Shown: positions 1 to 9,370, counted from the first letter of the stretch. The stretch is DNA of 27,564 nt from JAWXCE01 sp034440495 (GCA_034440495.1 JAWXCE010000007.1:1-27564), one strand, 5' to 3'. Numbers and translations: made by a program. Notes: generated from the letters alone by a model not told the origin.

Positions 1-536
1 ATAAAATATTCGCAGTCGCGCCTATGATGGAGTGGACGGACTATCTAGACTTTTCAATACTTTAACAGCTGGCGTGTGCGCAATGTGTGCAGGGGGAAGA
101 ATGAATATTTGGGAAATCGCAGGTATTTTTATGCGAGGTTGCCTCGCTTTTACGCATTTAAGCATATTGCGGTAGACGCCCTCTGAAGGCGCGGCCGCAA
201 ATGGTGAGATGGCCAAGTATTCGCAGAACAAAATGCCCCAGATCACAAATGCGCTGGCGCATCGAAGCGCCCGGAAATTAGGGCTGCTGCAACCTCTCTT
301 GATGCTGTGGAGGCGAACATGCTCGGATGGTCAAGCCTTGCCGGCAACCGGTCGCTCCTCAGCGGTTTTTCAGCCGCGAGTGGTTGACGATCCAATATTC
401 GGGTTGTCCGTGCAGATTTTCGACGGGAAGCATCTCGACGTCGTGAGGCTCCGGACAAGCAGCCGATGCGCCTTCGGCATTTGAAATCTGCCAATATCAA
501 ATCGATGTCTATGATCTTTTGACCCGCGCTGCCAGC
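1..536. other. Left flank without a supportable gene
   Basis: No open frame here resembles a family I can name, and no good ribosome binding site precedes the short frames. One short minus-strand frame (roughly 370-500) ends in a plausible-looking tail, NLHGQPEYWIVNHSRLKNR, followed by a stop. It opens only just after another stop, so it may be the remnant of a degraded gene on the same strand as the MFS relic next to it. No repeat, tRNA or terminator was recognised. Confidence 0.4.
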
Positions 537-622
537 CTACCCCGCCGCTCTTAGAGGCGATGATCTCTCAGCCGTGAAGGTTTTGACCTTTGCTTGGCCG
601 CTCAGTTCTCGGAGCTGATCGG

Positions 623-1232
623 TCAGGCAGGCCAGCGCCGGTGGAGCGGGTCGATGACGAACGCATGGGCATGGGCGCCGCGCCTTGCATGTTCCACCAC
701 ATGCGGATGCGAGGCAGGCAAATCCGAGTGGGCGTGTTCGACGATTTCGGGATCGTGCGCTGGCCATAGCCGGAACGCAGGCGCCACGGCGAAGACGGTC
801 AACGCAGCATAAAGCATGATTGTGGCGGGCAGCCCGGCTTGCCCCCAGCCATCCGGCCATTGGATACGTGATGAGCCAGCAGGCGTGGCTGAGCGCGAAT
901 TGCGCAGCGAACAGCGCCGGGCGATCCGCGTCGCTTGAGGAGAGGCGCAGGAGGCGACCGGTAGGCGTCACGATGGCGGCATATCCCGCACCCAGGGCTA
1001 GCCAAAACACGAGGATGGCCCGCCACCCAGATACCCCGTCAAGCGCGCTCAGCGCGAGTGCGGCCGCAAACAACGACGCGGTCATCAGCCCCGCCCCGGT
1101 CAGCATGACCGGGCGATCGGAATATCGCTCCAGCACGCGCGGTAAGGCGAAGGCGGCGGCCATCGACCCTAGCCCAAATGCCGCGAGCGTGAAGGCAACC
1201 TCGCCGTCTCCCAGTCCAAGCGTGCTCTTCAC
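623..1232 (-). pseudogene. MFS transporter, C-terminal half, frameshifted
   Basis: This is the C-terminal half of a major facilitator superfamily permease of the inner membrane; its substrate cannot be told. The first part, read downward from about 1232, has alternating hydrophobic segments and MFS-like stretches (LAAFGLGSMAAAFALPRVL, then a helix around LVFWLALGAGYAAIVTP). Near 845, after PMAGWLGA, the frame is lost. The protein resumes in another frame as AGLPATIMLYAALTVFAVAPAF and runs to a natural-looking end with a His-rich tail, HAHAFVIDPLHRRWPA, stopping at 623. About two missing bases explain the shift. The N-terminal half is absent because the sequence changes into dnaE2 on the opposite strand near 1232. 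About 210 residues remain of a family of about 400. Non-functional. Confidence 0.8.
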
Positions 1233-2525
1233 GATGGCGACCTTTAAAAAGGTCGGCACGATTCACACCTTCCAGCATGATTTTCTCGAAGGCATGCGCC
1301 GCAACGGTTATTCGACCGATTTTGCCGAGCGCTGTTTTAATCAAATCAGGGGCTTCGGCACATATGGCTTCCCCGAAAGCCACGCGGCGAGCTTCGCGCT
1401 CCTCGTTTACATTTCCTGCTACATCAAACGCCATTACCCCGACGCCTTCGCCTGCGCGCTGCTGAACTCACAGCCAATGGGATTTTACGCCCCGCCCAGA
1501 TCGTGCGCGATTTTCGCGAACACGGCGGCGAAGTGCGTCCTGTCGATATCAATCACAGCAATTGGGATTGCACGCTGGAGCGCGTCCAAGAAAAGTGGGA
1601 ACCGGTTTTCCGTCCGGACGCGCGACTATACAAAAAAGAGGAGGGCGAAAGCTGCGAGATCAGGCACGCTTTGCGATTGGGTCTCCGCGAGATGAAGAGT
1701 TTTTCCAATACTCATGCCGGGAAAATCATGGATGCGAGGGGTAGGGGCTTCCGAAATATGGAGGACTTCGCCCGCCGGACTGAACTGCCCAGCGCCGTGC
1801 TTCAAGTGCTGGCGGAAGCGGATGCATTCCGCTCTATTGGCCTTGATCGCCGGGAGGCATTGTGGGCGGTATCGCGCTATGCCGAGACGGGAACGCCCAC
1901 CGCGATGCTGGCCGAACTGCCGCTCTTTGCCGCGCGCCACGCTGAGCCTTTGCCGGGAGAGGTGGAAGTTAATTTACCAAAGCTAACCCTGGGCGAGCAT
2001 GTTTTACAAGACTACGCCGCCATCCGCATGTCGCTGAAAGCGCATCCATTGACGCTGTTGCGGGCTGGCTTCTCAGCGAAGGGCTATATCCAAGCGCGCG
2101 AATTGGGCGTCATTGAAAGCGGCCGAACGGTGCTGGTCTCCGGCATTGTGCTGGTGCGCCAACGGCCGGGCAGCGCCAAGGGCGTCGTGTTCGCCACCTT
2201 CGAAGACGAGACCGGCGTCGCCAATATCATCATCTGGCCAAAGGTGTTCGAGCGCTTTCGCCGCATCGTTCTGGGCGCGCGCCTCTTGGGCGTGCGGGGC
2301 AAGTTGCAGACGGAAAGCGGCGTCATTCACGTGATCGCAGCGACGCTCATTGACCTTACCCCACATCTCGGAAGCTTGAATGACTCCGTGCCGCACAGTG
2401 GAGATTTCCTCGCCAACGCCGACGAGGTGCGACGCCCGGTCAATGAAGACCAGCGCCTGCATCGCCGAAGACGGACGGTTGCAGCAGAGGCAAAAGTTTT
2501 GCCGAAAGGTCGCAACTTCCATTAG
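1232..2525 (+). pseudogene. Error-prone DNA polymerase DnaE2, C-terminal third, frameshifted
   Basis: DnaE2 is the mutagenic C-family polymerase that works with ImuA/ImuB in damage tolerance. Only the C-terminal part is present. It starts at ATFKKVGTIHTFQ and includes the family stretch GFGTYGFPESHAASFALLVY and NSQPMGFYAP. One base is missing from the C run near 1496, so the protein resumes in a second frame at VRDFREHGGEVRPVDINHS. That frame continues through the helix-hairpin-helix region, the OB-fold (SGIVLVRQRPGSAKGVVFATF) and the typical end LPKGRNFH. The polymerase active-site domains (PHP and palm) are missing. Neither imuA nor imuB is in the window. The start abuts the antisense MFS relic, so a deletion or rearrangement joined the two. 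Confidence 0.92.
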
Positions 2526-2565
2526 AGCAACTCTTGTCCATGCGGACGCAGATAAGTTGCTCTAA
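2522..2565. repeat. Perfect 11-bp inverted repeat just after dnaE2
   Basis: TTAGAGCAACT at 2522-2532 is matched exactly by AGTTGCTCTAA at 2555-2565, with a 22-base loop. The left arm overlaps the dnaE2 stop codon. The right arm is not followed by a T run, so a classical intrinsic terminator is unlikely. A dispersed palindromic repeat unit is another possibility. Confidence 0.7.
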
Positions 2566-2575
2566 CATATTAGAA

Positions 2576-2627
2576 TAGATCAACTTTCTGTTCTCTAATC
2601 GATTCCGATTAAAGGCAGGTTGATCTA
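2576..2627. repeat. Nested inverted repeat (second hairpin)
   Basis: An outer perfect 9-bp pair, TAGATCAAC (2576-2584) and GTTGATCTA (2619-2627), encloses an inner perfect pair, TAATCG (2596-2601) and CGATTA (2606-2611), with a 4-base loop. It begins 10 bases after the preceding hairpin. Together they resemble a two-unit REP-like element or the remnant of a small palindromic mobile repeat. No gene overlaps them. Confidence 0.65.
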
Positions 2628-3190
2628 AGCGGCCGATGTTGACGCAACCCCACAAGAATAGTCGGCCTCAGCATTCGTAGCGTCGGCATAAACTCGATCT
2701 GATCCCCTGAAACGCCGCGCGCTTTTCCCAAGTCTGCATGACCGCTTCCTAGCGCCTCAAGGGGACGCTGACGCGTCTTAAGACCCTTGACCCGCTAACG
2801 CGCTCATGCACCGGCGTGTCGCCGCTCACGTCTCGAGCGGTCTCAAACGGGAGACGCCATATGACATCACACGATCAAATGAAGGCTGACTGGAACGCGT
2901 TGAGCACATCCGCCAAACGCTGCGAATTGCGCCGCTATACACTGGCCATCGACCAAGGCCGCTAAGGCTGGCACCGCTTTCACTTGATCCTCTGGACTAT
3001 CTGGCAATGCGGCGAGCCGCCTGGCTAACCGGCGGCATGACTGCATTCCGCTCGCAAAGAAGACATGGCATGGTTGCCTGCCTGTCTGCTGGGCCATCCT
3101 GTCCCTTCGCGCGATTGCTCGCCTTTGCCGATTGAGGCCGATGGGTCTCCCAGGCCATCCTAAAGCGGTAGTCTAAATCCAGGGGACAAG
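2628..3190. other. Gene-poor spacer upstream of traG
   Basis: This 560-base stretch holds only one short open frame (2861-2965, listed separately). Reading on in that frame past its stop gives a second short peptide with WHRFHLILWTIWQ, so the stretch may once have encoded a longer protein. No recognisable oriT, relaxase gene or terminator was seen. Confidence 0.4.
2861..2965 (+). CDS. Short hypothetical protein (34 aa), possibly truncated
   Basis: ATG at 2861 follows a GGGAG motif at a usual distance and opens a 34-codon frame (MTSHDQMKADWNALSTSAKR at its start) ending in TAA at 2963-2965. The same frame continues after the stop as GWHRFHLILWTIWQCGEPPG before the next stop. This suggests either a real microprotein or a small gene interrupted by a nonsense change. 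Its position before traG fits an accessory transfer-region gene, but no family was recognised. Confidence 0.3.
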   Translation: MTSHDQMKADWNALSTSAKRCELRRYTLAIDQGR

Positions 3191-3193
3191 GCC

Positions 3194-5053
3194 ATGAACC
3201 GAAATATTGTCGCGGGATTGACGGCAAGTTTAGGCGTCCTCATCAGTCTGCAGGCCGGAACCCAATGGGCAGCCGCCAGCGCGCAATATACACCCCAACT
3301 CGGGGCGCCGCTCGTCACCATCGGCCCGGTGTCTCTCTATGAACCCTGGCGGATTTTTGTCTGGCAAGTTCGCTATGCCGCGGCAGCGCCCCGGCTCTTC
3401 GATGCGGGCTGCTGGATCGCAGCGGGCGGCAGCATCGCCGCCATCTCGCTGACGCTGGCGTTTCTGCGGTTTCCGAACGCTGCCAGAAACCATCCAGCCA
3501 CTTTCGGCTCCGCGCGTTGGGCGCAGCCGTCCGAGATCGAAAGGGCAGGTCTATTGACCCCGCGCGGCGTCATTCTTGGCCGCCTGGGGCCTGATTACCT
3601 TCGCCATGACGGTCCGGAGCACGTGCTGCTCGTCGCGCCGACGCGCGCAGGCAAAGGCGCAGGCCTTATCGTCCCGACGCTGCTCACGTGGCCCGGACCG
3701 GTCATCGTGCATGACATCAAGGGCGAGAACTGGCGGTTGACCGCCGGGTGGCGGTCGCGCGGTTCCCGCATTCTAAGATTCGATCCGACCGACCCGGCGT
3801 CGGCTCGCTTTAACCCGCTTCTGGAAGTGCGGCGTGGGCAGAGCGAGGTTCGCGACGCGCAAACAATCGCCGACATTCTTGTCGATCCCGATGGCGTTCT
3901 GCAGCGCCGCTCGCATTGGGAGATCACGGCGCACGCCTTCCTCACAGGCCTCATTCTGCATGTCCTATATGGCGAAGACGAGAAGACCTTGGCGCGGATG
4001 GCGCATCTGCTGTCCGATCCCGCCCGGCCAGTCGACACGCTGCTGGAGGCGATGCGATGCACGCCGCATCTGGACGCCAAGCCGCACCCGGTCGCTGCCG
4101 CCGCTGCGGCTGAACTTCTGAACAAGGCCGAGAATGAACGCTCCGGCGTCATCTCAACGGCTGTCAGTTTCCTCAGTCTCTACCGTGATCCGGTCATTGC
4201 GGCGGTCACCGCCGCGTCCGACTGGCGGCTCGATGATCTGAGAGACACGGGCCAGCCGGTCTCGCTCTATCTGATCGTCTCGCCATCCGATCTATCCCGC
4301 ACACGGGGTTTGATCCGGCTCATTCTCAACCAGATTGCACGGCGGCTGACCGAGACATTGCCTGCATCCCCGCCTGAGACGCCGCTGCTGTTGATGCTCG
4401 ATGAGTTTCCGGCGCTTGGGAATCTCGATTTCTTAGAGACCGCGCTCGGCTTTCTGGCCGGTTACGGCGTGCGCGCCATGATTGTCGCTCAGTCGCTGCA
4501 CCAGATCGAGAAAGCCTACGGACCCAATCACGCCATTCTCGACAATTGCCATGTCCGAGTGGCTTTCGCGCCCAATGACGAACGAACGGCGAAACGCATC
4601 TCGGATTTGCTTGGGGTCACGACAGCGGTCAGAAACCAGAGCAGCTATTCAGGCAAGCGTTCCTCCGCCTGGTTGGAGAACACCAGCGTCGTACGGCAGG
4701 AGACGGCGCGCCCGCTCCTGACGCCTGGCGAAGTCATGCAATTGGCGGCATCGGACGCATTGATTTTCGTCTCCGGTTTGGCCCCGATCCGGGCGCACAA
4801 AATCCGGTATTTTGAGGACGTGAATTTCACCAAACGGCTTTTGCCGCCGCCCGTTGAGGCGGTTCGCGGAAGCCCTCCGCCGCACGACTGGGGCGATCTG
4901 CCTGCAATGATGCCAGCGATCAAGCCGGCGCCTTCGACCGTTCATAGCGACCTGCGAAACCTGGATGAGGGAGAAACCGCGAAACCGTCCTCCAGCCGTC
5001 GCAAAGCGACTGCCCCGCGTCGCGCCCTGCCATTGTTCGAGAGAGAGCCATGA
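3194..5053 (+). CDS. traG: Conjugal transfer coupling protein TraG (VirD4 family)
   Basis: This is the type IV coupling protein, an inner-membrane ATPase that brings the relaxase-DNA complex to the mating channel. At 619 residues it is close to full length for rhizobial-type TraG. Two hydrophobic segments near the N-terminus (about residues 5-25 and 72-93) would anchor it. Walker A is APTRAGKGAG (about 148-157), followed by the family stretch IVHDIKGENW. Walker B is LLLMLDEFPALG near residue 400. The start has AGGGGA seven bases upstream. Its stop overlaps the next start as ATGA, so it is translationally coupled to the RHH gene and trbB. The gene is intact, but much of its partner channel is broken in this window. 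Confidence 0.95.
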   Translation: MNRNIVAGLTASLGVLISLQAGTQWAAASAQYTPQLGAPLVTIGPVSLYEPWRIFVWQVRYAAAAPRLFDAGCWIAAGGSIAAISLTLAFLRFPNAARNHPATFGSARWAQPSEIERAGLLTPRGVILGRLGPDYLRHDGPEHVLLVAPTRAGKGAGLIVPTLLTWPGPVIVHDIKGENWRLTAGWRSRGSRILRFDPTDPASARFNPLLEVRRGQSEVRDAQTIADILVDPDGVLQRRSHWEITAHAFLTGLILHVLYGEDEKTLARMAHLLSDPARPVDTLLEAMRCTPHLDAKPHPVAAAAAAELLNKAENERSGVISTAVSFLSLYRDPVIAAVTAASDWRLDDLRDTGQPVSLYLIVSPSDLSRTRGLIRLILNQIARRLTETLPASPPETPLLLMLDEFPALGNLDFLETALGFLAGYGVRAMIVAQSLHQIEKAYGPNHAILDNCHVRVAFAPNDERTAKRISDLLGVTTAVRNQSSYSGKRSSAWLENTSVVRQETARPLLTPGEVMQLAASDALIFVSGLAPIRAHKIRYFEDVNFTKRLLPPPVEAVRGSPPPHDWGDLPAMMPAIKPAPSTVHSDLRNLDEGETAKPSSSRRKATAPRRALPLFEREP

Positions 5054-5541
5054 AACGCCGCATCTGCAGTTACGTCTCAGACGCCACCGGCGACCGTCTG
5101 GACATGGCGGTGAAAAAGCCCGGCGTCACCAAATCGGCGATTATCGACGAGGCGCTGAAGCGCTATCTCGATCCGCAACGCGATCAAAGTTTCGACGCCG
5201 CTCTCATGCGGCGACTGGACCGGCTGACCCGGCGGCAAGGGATCATTGAGCGCGACGTCGCTATCGCCACCGAGACCATCGCGCTTTTCGTGCGCTATTT
5301 CCTCACCATCACGCCGCCGCTCCCGCAAGCCGAGCAAGAGGCCGCCCCTATGGTGGGGCGCGAGCGGTTTCAGGTGTTCGTGGCGCAGGTCGGACGCCGC
5401 CTCGGCTCTGACCGTCGGCTGGTCTCAGAGGTGCTTGAAAGCATCGTCGCGGAAAATCCGGGATTGTTCGCCGCCTCTACCGACGGGGGCGAAGACGAGG
5501 ATGAAACCCAAGACGACGGTCCGGAGGCGCCCGATGACTAA
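5050..5541 (+). CDS. CopG-type ribbon-helix-helix protein of the trb operon
   Basis: This small (163 aa) protein sits between traG and trbB, a place usually held by a CopG-family regulator in alphaproteobacterial transfer operons. The N-terminal 45 residues have the RHH pattern: a short beta strand (RICSYVS), then a helix containing KKPGVTKSAIIDEALKRYL. A second helical region follows (ALMRRLDRLTRRQG). A hydrophobic stretch (about 80-97, TIALFVRYFLTITPPLP) comes next, and the tail is strongly acidic. It overlaps traG by 4 nt and trbB by 8 nt. An operon regulator or a transfer accessory protein are both possible. Confidence 0.85.
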   Translation: MKRRICSYVSDATGDRLDMAVKKPGVTKSAIIDEALKRYLDPQRDQSFDAALMRRLDRLTRRQGIIERDVAIATETIALFVRYFLTITPPLPQAEQEAAPMVGRERFQVFVAQVGRRLGSDRRLVSEVLESIVAENPGLFAASTDGGEDEDETQDDGPEAPDD

Positions 5542-6520
5542 CGATAGCCTTCATCTTGCCACGGAAGCCAATAAGCGACGCGGCGCCATGCTAAAAACCG
5601 CCTTCGGCCCGGCGATTTCCTTGGCGCTCAACGACCCCTTCGTCATCGAGATCATGGTCAATCCCGATGGTCGCCTCTGGCTCGACCGCACCGATCAGGG
5701 CCGCATCGATACGGGAGAACGCCTGAAGTCTACCGAGACCGAGCGCATTATCCGGCTGATCGCCGCCCATATCGGGCAAGAAGCGTATGGCAAAGCGCCG
5801 GTTGTCTCAGCCGAGTTGCCGGGCACGGGCGAGCGCTTCGAGGGCATACTGCCGCCGGTCGCGCCAGCGGCCTGTTTCGCAATCAGAAAGCCTGCGGGGG
5901 TGATTTTCAGGCTGGGCGACTATGTTGGCTCCGGCATTCTGACCGAGGCTCAAGCCCGCCGCCTGCGGCACGCGATCGCGCAAAAGCGCAACATCGTGGT
6001 CGCCGGTGGAACGGGGTCGGGAAAGACGACCCTTCTCAATGCATTGCTGGCCGAAATCGCCGAGCGCGACGAGCGGGTTATCATCCTTGAGGATACGCGC
6101 GAGTTGCAATGCGCGGCCCTAGATTGCGTGAGCTTGCGCACCAAACCCGGCGTCGCCAGCCTCGGCGATCTGGTGCGCTCGACACTTCGTTTGCGGCCGG
6201 ACCGCATCGTCGTCGGCGAGGTTCGTGGCGGCGAAGCGCTCGATATGCTGAAAGCCTGGAACACCGGCCATCCCGGCGGCCTCACCACGCTGCACGCCAA
6301 TTCCGCGCGAGCCGCTCTCGACCGGCTGGAGCAATTGACGCTCGAGGCCGTCGCCGTCCCCCCACGCACGCTCATCGCCGAGGCGATCGACATCATTGTC
6401 TTCCTGAGCGGCCGTCATGCGGCCCGCCGGGTGGACGCCATCGCCTACGTCGACGGCCTCGATGCCCATGGCGGCTACGCGCTTCGCCTTCTCGACGAGT
6501 CTGACGCCGTCGGAGACTAA
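5534..6520 (+). CDS. trbB: Conjugal transfer ATPase TrbB (VirB11 family)
   Basis: This hexameric traffic ATPase sits at the cytoplasmic face of the mating-pair channel. The ATG at 5534 overlaps the end of the RHH gene and has GGAGG at 5523-5527, which fixes the start and gives 328 residues, the normal TrbB length. Walker A is GGTGSGKTT near residue 160. The Asp box IILEDTRELQ, a Walker B-like region (RPDRIVVGEVRGGEALDML) and the conserved TGHPGGLTTLHANSA follow, all typical of VirB11/TrbB. It appears intact. trbC, normally next, starts only at 8156, so about 1.6 kb carrying a DUF2958 gene and a toxin-antitoxin pair separates them. Confidence 0.95.
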   Translation: MTNDSLHLATEANKRRGAMLKTAFGPAISLALNDPFVIEIMVNPDGRLWLDRTDQGRIDTGERLKSTETERIIRLIAAHIGQEAYGKAPVVSAELPGTGERFEGILPPVAPAACFAIRKPAGVIFRLGDYVGSGILTEAQARRLRHAIAQKRNIVVAGGTGSGKTTLLNALLAEIAERDERVIILEDTRELQCAALDCVSLRTKPGVASLGDLVRSTLRLRPDRIVVGEVRGGEALDMLKAWNTGHPGGLTTLHANSARAALDRLEQLTLEAVAVPPRTLIAEAIDIIVFLSGRHAARRVDAIAYVDGLDAHGGYALRLLDESDAVGD

Positions 6521-6529
6521 CGCCGCCGC

Positions 6530-6786
6530 TGATGGCGCGAGGACCTTCGGCGCCTGTGTAAGCTGGCATCAAACCGCCGACACGCCCCTCAATGCGGGGT
6601 GGAATGAGGGAATAGCCCGGCGCGGGCGCGGGCGCCGCAAGCCCCAGCCCGCACCTTGGCGATCGCACGAAGCCAGCCGTAAGTGCATCCCGTGTCGGGG
6701 CTGTGCGCGCCGGCCCTCTCCGCCGGGCGGGTGCGCAAACCTCCGCCCCCGCTTCGAGGGGCGTCTTTAACGGAGGTTTTATTCCC
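6530..6786 (+). promoter_or_regulatory. GC-rich structured leader of the DUF2958 gene
   Basis: There are 266 bases between trbB and DUF2958 with no convincing gene. The sequence is extremely GC-rich and can fold repeatedly. A CGCCCC/GGGGTG stem lies at 6583-6601, followed by tandem cgggcg units around 6620-6640, and last the SD-containing hairpin listed separately. Such a long leader for a 112-residue gene suggests control at the RNA level. No known riboswitch class was recognised. Confidence 0.45.
6737..6779 (+). promoter_or_regulatory. Hairpin that sequesters the DUF2958 Shine-Dalgarno
   Basis: AAACCTCCG (6737-6745) is perfectly complementary to CGGAGGTTT (6771-6779). The right arm contains the GGAGG (6772-6776) that lies ten bases before the ATG at 6787. 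An inner CCCC/GGGG pair (6747-6750 with 6758-6761) extends the fold. When closed, the ribosome binding site would be fully base-paired. This is a direct sequence observation; regulation by temperature, a ligand or a protein is inference. Confidence 0.65.
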
Positions 6787-7125
6787 ATGCCGCTTATCAC
6801 AGAGGCTCAAGCCCGCGCACTGCTCGCCAACGGCGTCGCCGCACGGCGCGAACGCAATTTCGATCCCTTGCCCGTCGTTAAACTGGGCGCGCCTTGGGTC
6901 GACACAATCTGGCTGCTGTCCGACGCCATGCCCGAAGACCCCGACTATGTCTTCGCGGTGCGCCTCGTCAGCGGCGGCTCGCCCGATTTGCGTTACGTTC
7001 GCCTCAGCACGCTTGAAAAGTTGCGCGGCCCGAATGATGAGACGGTCGAATGCGACGAAACTTTTGTCGCCGACAGAACTTTCGCGGCTTATATCGATGG
7101 AGCCATGAAGAAACCCTTGGCATAG
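6787..7125 (+). CDS. DUF2958 domain protein
   Basis: This 112-residue protein opens with the DUF2958 hallmark MPLITEAQARALLANG and continues with DPLPVVKL and a central acidic segment (TIWLLSDAMPEDPDYVFAV). These small proteins are common in plasmid and ICE accessory regions, often near anti-restriction-like and transfer genes; their function is unknown. ATG 6787 is chosen over an upstream in-frame ATG (6703) because GGAGG sits ten bases before it and because the family starts here. It has its own leader hairpin and terminator, so it is a self-contained unit inserted between trbB and the trbC remnant. Confidence 0.85.
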   Translation: MPLITEAQARALLANGVAARRERNFDPLPVVKLGAPWVDTIWLLSDAMPEDPDYVFAVRLVSGGSPDLRYVRLSTLEKLRGPNDETVECDETFVADRTFAAYIDGAMKKPLA

Positions 7126-7138
7126 CTTGGTAAGGACG

Positions 7139-7166
7139 AGACCGTCGGCCTGTCCGGCGGTCTTTT
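7139..7166 (+). terminator. Intrinsic terminator after DUF2958
   Basis: A 9-bp stem with one T-G wobble (GACCGTCGG at 7140-7148 pairing with CCGGCGGTC at 7154-7162), a 5-base loop and a TTTT run at 7163-7166. It begins 14 bases after the DUF2958 stop and would end that transcript before the convergent toxin-antitoxin genes. Confidence 0.85.
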
Positions 7167-7237
7167 CAAGCGTGCTTTGAAACCGGCAAGGCTGCGACGG
7201 TGGCGCACCACAGCACCCGCCAAACCACGAGGCCTGC

Positions 7238-7486
7238 CTATTTGAGTTCGTCCCCTCTAACTGGCGGCTGACCGCGACCGGCCCGCGTCAAGACCTTAAC
7301 CGCCTTGGCCGGATCGGCGCGGGCGGCGCGCTCCGCAAAATAACTCTCCGTCCGCAAAGCCGAGAGCTTTTCCGCCAGAGCCACGTTGATCAACTGGTTG
7401 AGGGCGACGCCTTCGCTTTCTGCGACCTTGCGCGCCTCCTCCAGCAGAGACGGCTGTACGCGCAGGGCGAAGTTACTTTTCCGCAT
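7238..7486 (-). CDS. RHH-type antitoxin (toxin-antitoxin partner)
   Basis: This 82-residue protein begins MRKSNFALRVQPSLLEEARK, a typical ribbon-helix-helix start: one strand, then helices with VALNQLINVALAEKLSAL. It has a basic C-terminal tail that could wrap the toxin. It lies two bases downstream of the PIN toxin stop on the same strand, and its SD (AGGAG) is inside the toxin's last codons. The two are therefore one transcript with the toxin first. It would bind the operator and neutralise the PIN nuclease. Confidence 0.8.
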   Translation of the reverse strand: MRKSNFALRVQPSLLEEARKVAESEGVALNQLINVALAEKLSALRTESYFAERAARADPAKAVKVLTRAGRGQPPVRGDELK

Positions 7487-7488
7487 AT

Positions 7489-7911
7489 TTATACTCCTAA
7501 GCTCTTCATAGCGTCTTGTGGCGATTGCACAGAAACGCCGAACCGTTCGGCGTGAGGGCTAAAGTCGCGGGCATTAAAGGTGACTATGGCGTCCGCCCGG
7601 CCGTTGACGGCCGCCTCCAAGACCATATCATCGTCGGCGTCCTTCAGCGCCGGCCGCCACAAAAAATCAAGTTTCACTGGCTCTACCGCCGCAGCGATTG
7701 CGTCGAGAAGCACGCCGACATCCTCTGCGCTTAGTCCCGATGCGGCCAGATGCTCCGGACGCGTCATCACGGCCTCGCTTTCAATCATCAACGGGACCGA
7801 CGCGAGCGTCTTGATCTTTCCGTCTAGAACGCCAAGCAAAAGACGTCTGGAGGCGCCTGCGTCACTTCGGATCGCCGCGACTAAAACGGAGGTGTCCAGC
7901 ACAACTCTCAT
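7489..7911 (-). CDS. PIN-domain toxin (COG1569-type RNase)
   Basis: This 140-residue PIN-domain protein starts MRVVLDTSVLVAA, placing the first catalytic Asp at residue 6. A later acidic motif lies in the DADDDMVLEAAVNGRAD region, and the segment AIVTFNARDF is typical of the putative toxin component of the PIN family. PIN toxins are metal-dependent ribonucleases. Toxin-before-antitoxin is the reverse of the commonest order. A TATCAT-like -10 lies just upstream, and the SD is weak (TGAAG). The pair may stabilise this decaying island. Confidence 0.85.
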   Translation of the reverse strand: MRVVLDTSVLVAAIRSDAGASRRLLLGVLDGKIKTLASVPLMIESEAVMTRPEHLAASGLSAEDVGVLLDAIAAAVEPVKLDFLWRPALKDADDDMVLEAAVNGRADAIVTFNARDFSPHAERFGVSVQSPQDAMKSLGV

Positions 7912-8155
7912 GCTTCAATTTATGATATTGCCCGCGATAGCGCAAGAGGCGGCACTTTTGGGCGCAAATGGGAACTGACGACTCTCATCATTCGAAGCCA
8001 TGTCGTGTTTGCCATCCGACTAAAGTCATCAATTGCATCCCTTCTCTATGCTGCACACGGATTTTCACGGCATTGCCGATGGTGAATTTCGTGATGGATT
8101 TGCATGCTTGACCTCGAACTGCGGCTCTTTCCGCCAACCGAGGGACATGTCAACG

Positions 8156-8790
8156 ATGCGCAAGCGATCCAAGGGTTTGTTTCAAATTTCTGACCTTCCA
8201 ATACGCGCCGCTGTCGCCTTAACGGTCGTATCATATACTTGCGAACCCGCCCATGCGGCCGGCTCGGGCATGCCTTGGGAAGCGCCGCTGACCCAGATCC
8301 TCACCTCCATCGAAGGCCCGGTCGCCAAGGTTGTTGCAGTGATCGTCATCATTGTCACGGGGCTTACGCCAGCCGACGCGCAGATCGCTTATCAACTAGC
8401 GCGGTTCGTCGAGCAGGTCCGCTCGCTTTCGAGCGATGCGGTGATCGTGCGCCAGAACTGGCTGAAAGCCATGATCTCGTCAGCCGCGAGGCGGCGGTGA
8501 CGCTCAACGACTACGCACGCGCCCAGGATCCCTTTGCCCGGGTCGGGCAGAAAACGGTTTCTGTCGAGGTGACAAGTGCAGTAAGTGCCTCATCGTCCTC
8601 CTTTCAAATGCGCTGGGAGGAAAAAAGCTTCGAGAACGGCGCGAGCGTCGGCGCCAAGCGCTTCACCGGCCTGTTCACTGTGAGTATTGAGCCGCCGCGC
8701 ACTGAGGAGTTGCTTCGCAAGAATCCGCTTGGTCTTTTCATCGTCAGCTTCAACTGGAGCGAAGACGTCATTCCGGGTGAACCGCAATGA
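8156..8790 (+). pseudogene. trbC'-'trbF deletion fusion, frameshifted
   Basis: The first ~70 codons are the N-terminus of TrbC (VirB2-like pilin): a signal segment ending EPAHAAGS, then MPWEAPLTQILTSIEGPVAK and the start of its first membrane helix (VIVIIVTGLT). At about 8370 it continues in frame as DAQIAYQLARFVEQVRSLS, the C-terminal periplasmic domain of TrbF (VirB8-like). The rest of trbC, all of trbD, trbE, trbJ and trbL, and the start of trbF are gone. Near 8471 one base is missing, so the remaining TrbF part (VSREAAVTLNDYARAQDPFA onward, ending IPGEPQ at 8790) is in another frame. The start at 8156 is chosen because GAGGGA lies ten bases before it. Non-functional as a channel part. Confidence 0.85.
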
Positions 8791-9290
8791 GCAAAGCGCT
8801 GAAAGTGTCATCGCGCTGACGATCCTAACCGCGCCCGCCTGCACCCGGGTAAAAGTGGCCGAAATCTCGCTCGATAACACCGTATTCGGCGAAGCAAAGC
8901 GGATCGAAGATCCGAAGCCTGCGACGGAATTCGTCACCGTTCCGGAGCCGTTGCCGCTGCCTGGTCAATTGAAGGCCCCCAAGCCGGAGAGCGATACAGA
9001 GCCTGAGGCTATTGAGGACACAGCCACGCCGGAAACACGCATAGATGAGGCGAACCAGGCGGCGAAGATCGAACCGGTAAAGGACGGGTATATCAACGCC
9101 ATCCAGGTCTATCCCTTCACCGTCGGAGCGCTGTACCAGCTACGCAGCGCCGATGCAGGTGTGCGACATCGCGCTTGAGGCGGGAGAGACGCTTATTTCG
9201 GTCTCGGCGGGCGACACCGCCCGCTGGATTATTGGCGATACGACAAGCGGCGAGGGTGCGTCCGTCCGCGTCCATATTCTTGCCAAGTCA
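8787..9290 (+). pseudogene. trbG: trbG (VirB9-like) remnant, two frameshifts, truncated
   Basis: The ATG at 8787 overlaps the trbF stop as ATGA, the normal trb coupling. After nine codons the frame is lost (stop near 8817). The protein resumes as LTILTAPACTRVKVAEISLD, with a lipobox-like APAC. It runs through the Pro- and Glu-rich linker to GYINAIQVYPFTVGALYQL. About two bases are missing near 9140, after which the third frame gives MQVCDIALEAGETLISVSAG and TARWIIGD. Similarity to TrbG fades near 9290, well short of the usual ~330 residues. No trbI follows. This marks the right edge of the transfer module. Confidence 0.85.
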
Positions 9291-9370
9291 GCGGCGCGTA
9301 AATTCGACGATGTGCCCATGTCAATTCTCCATGCTTAAGCAAAAGCTACCGCTATACCGTCCTAGTAGTC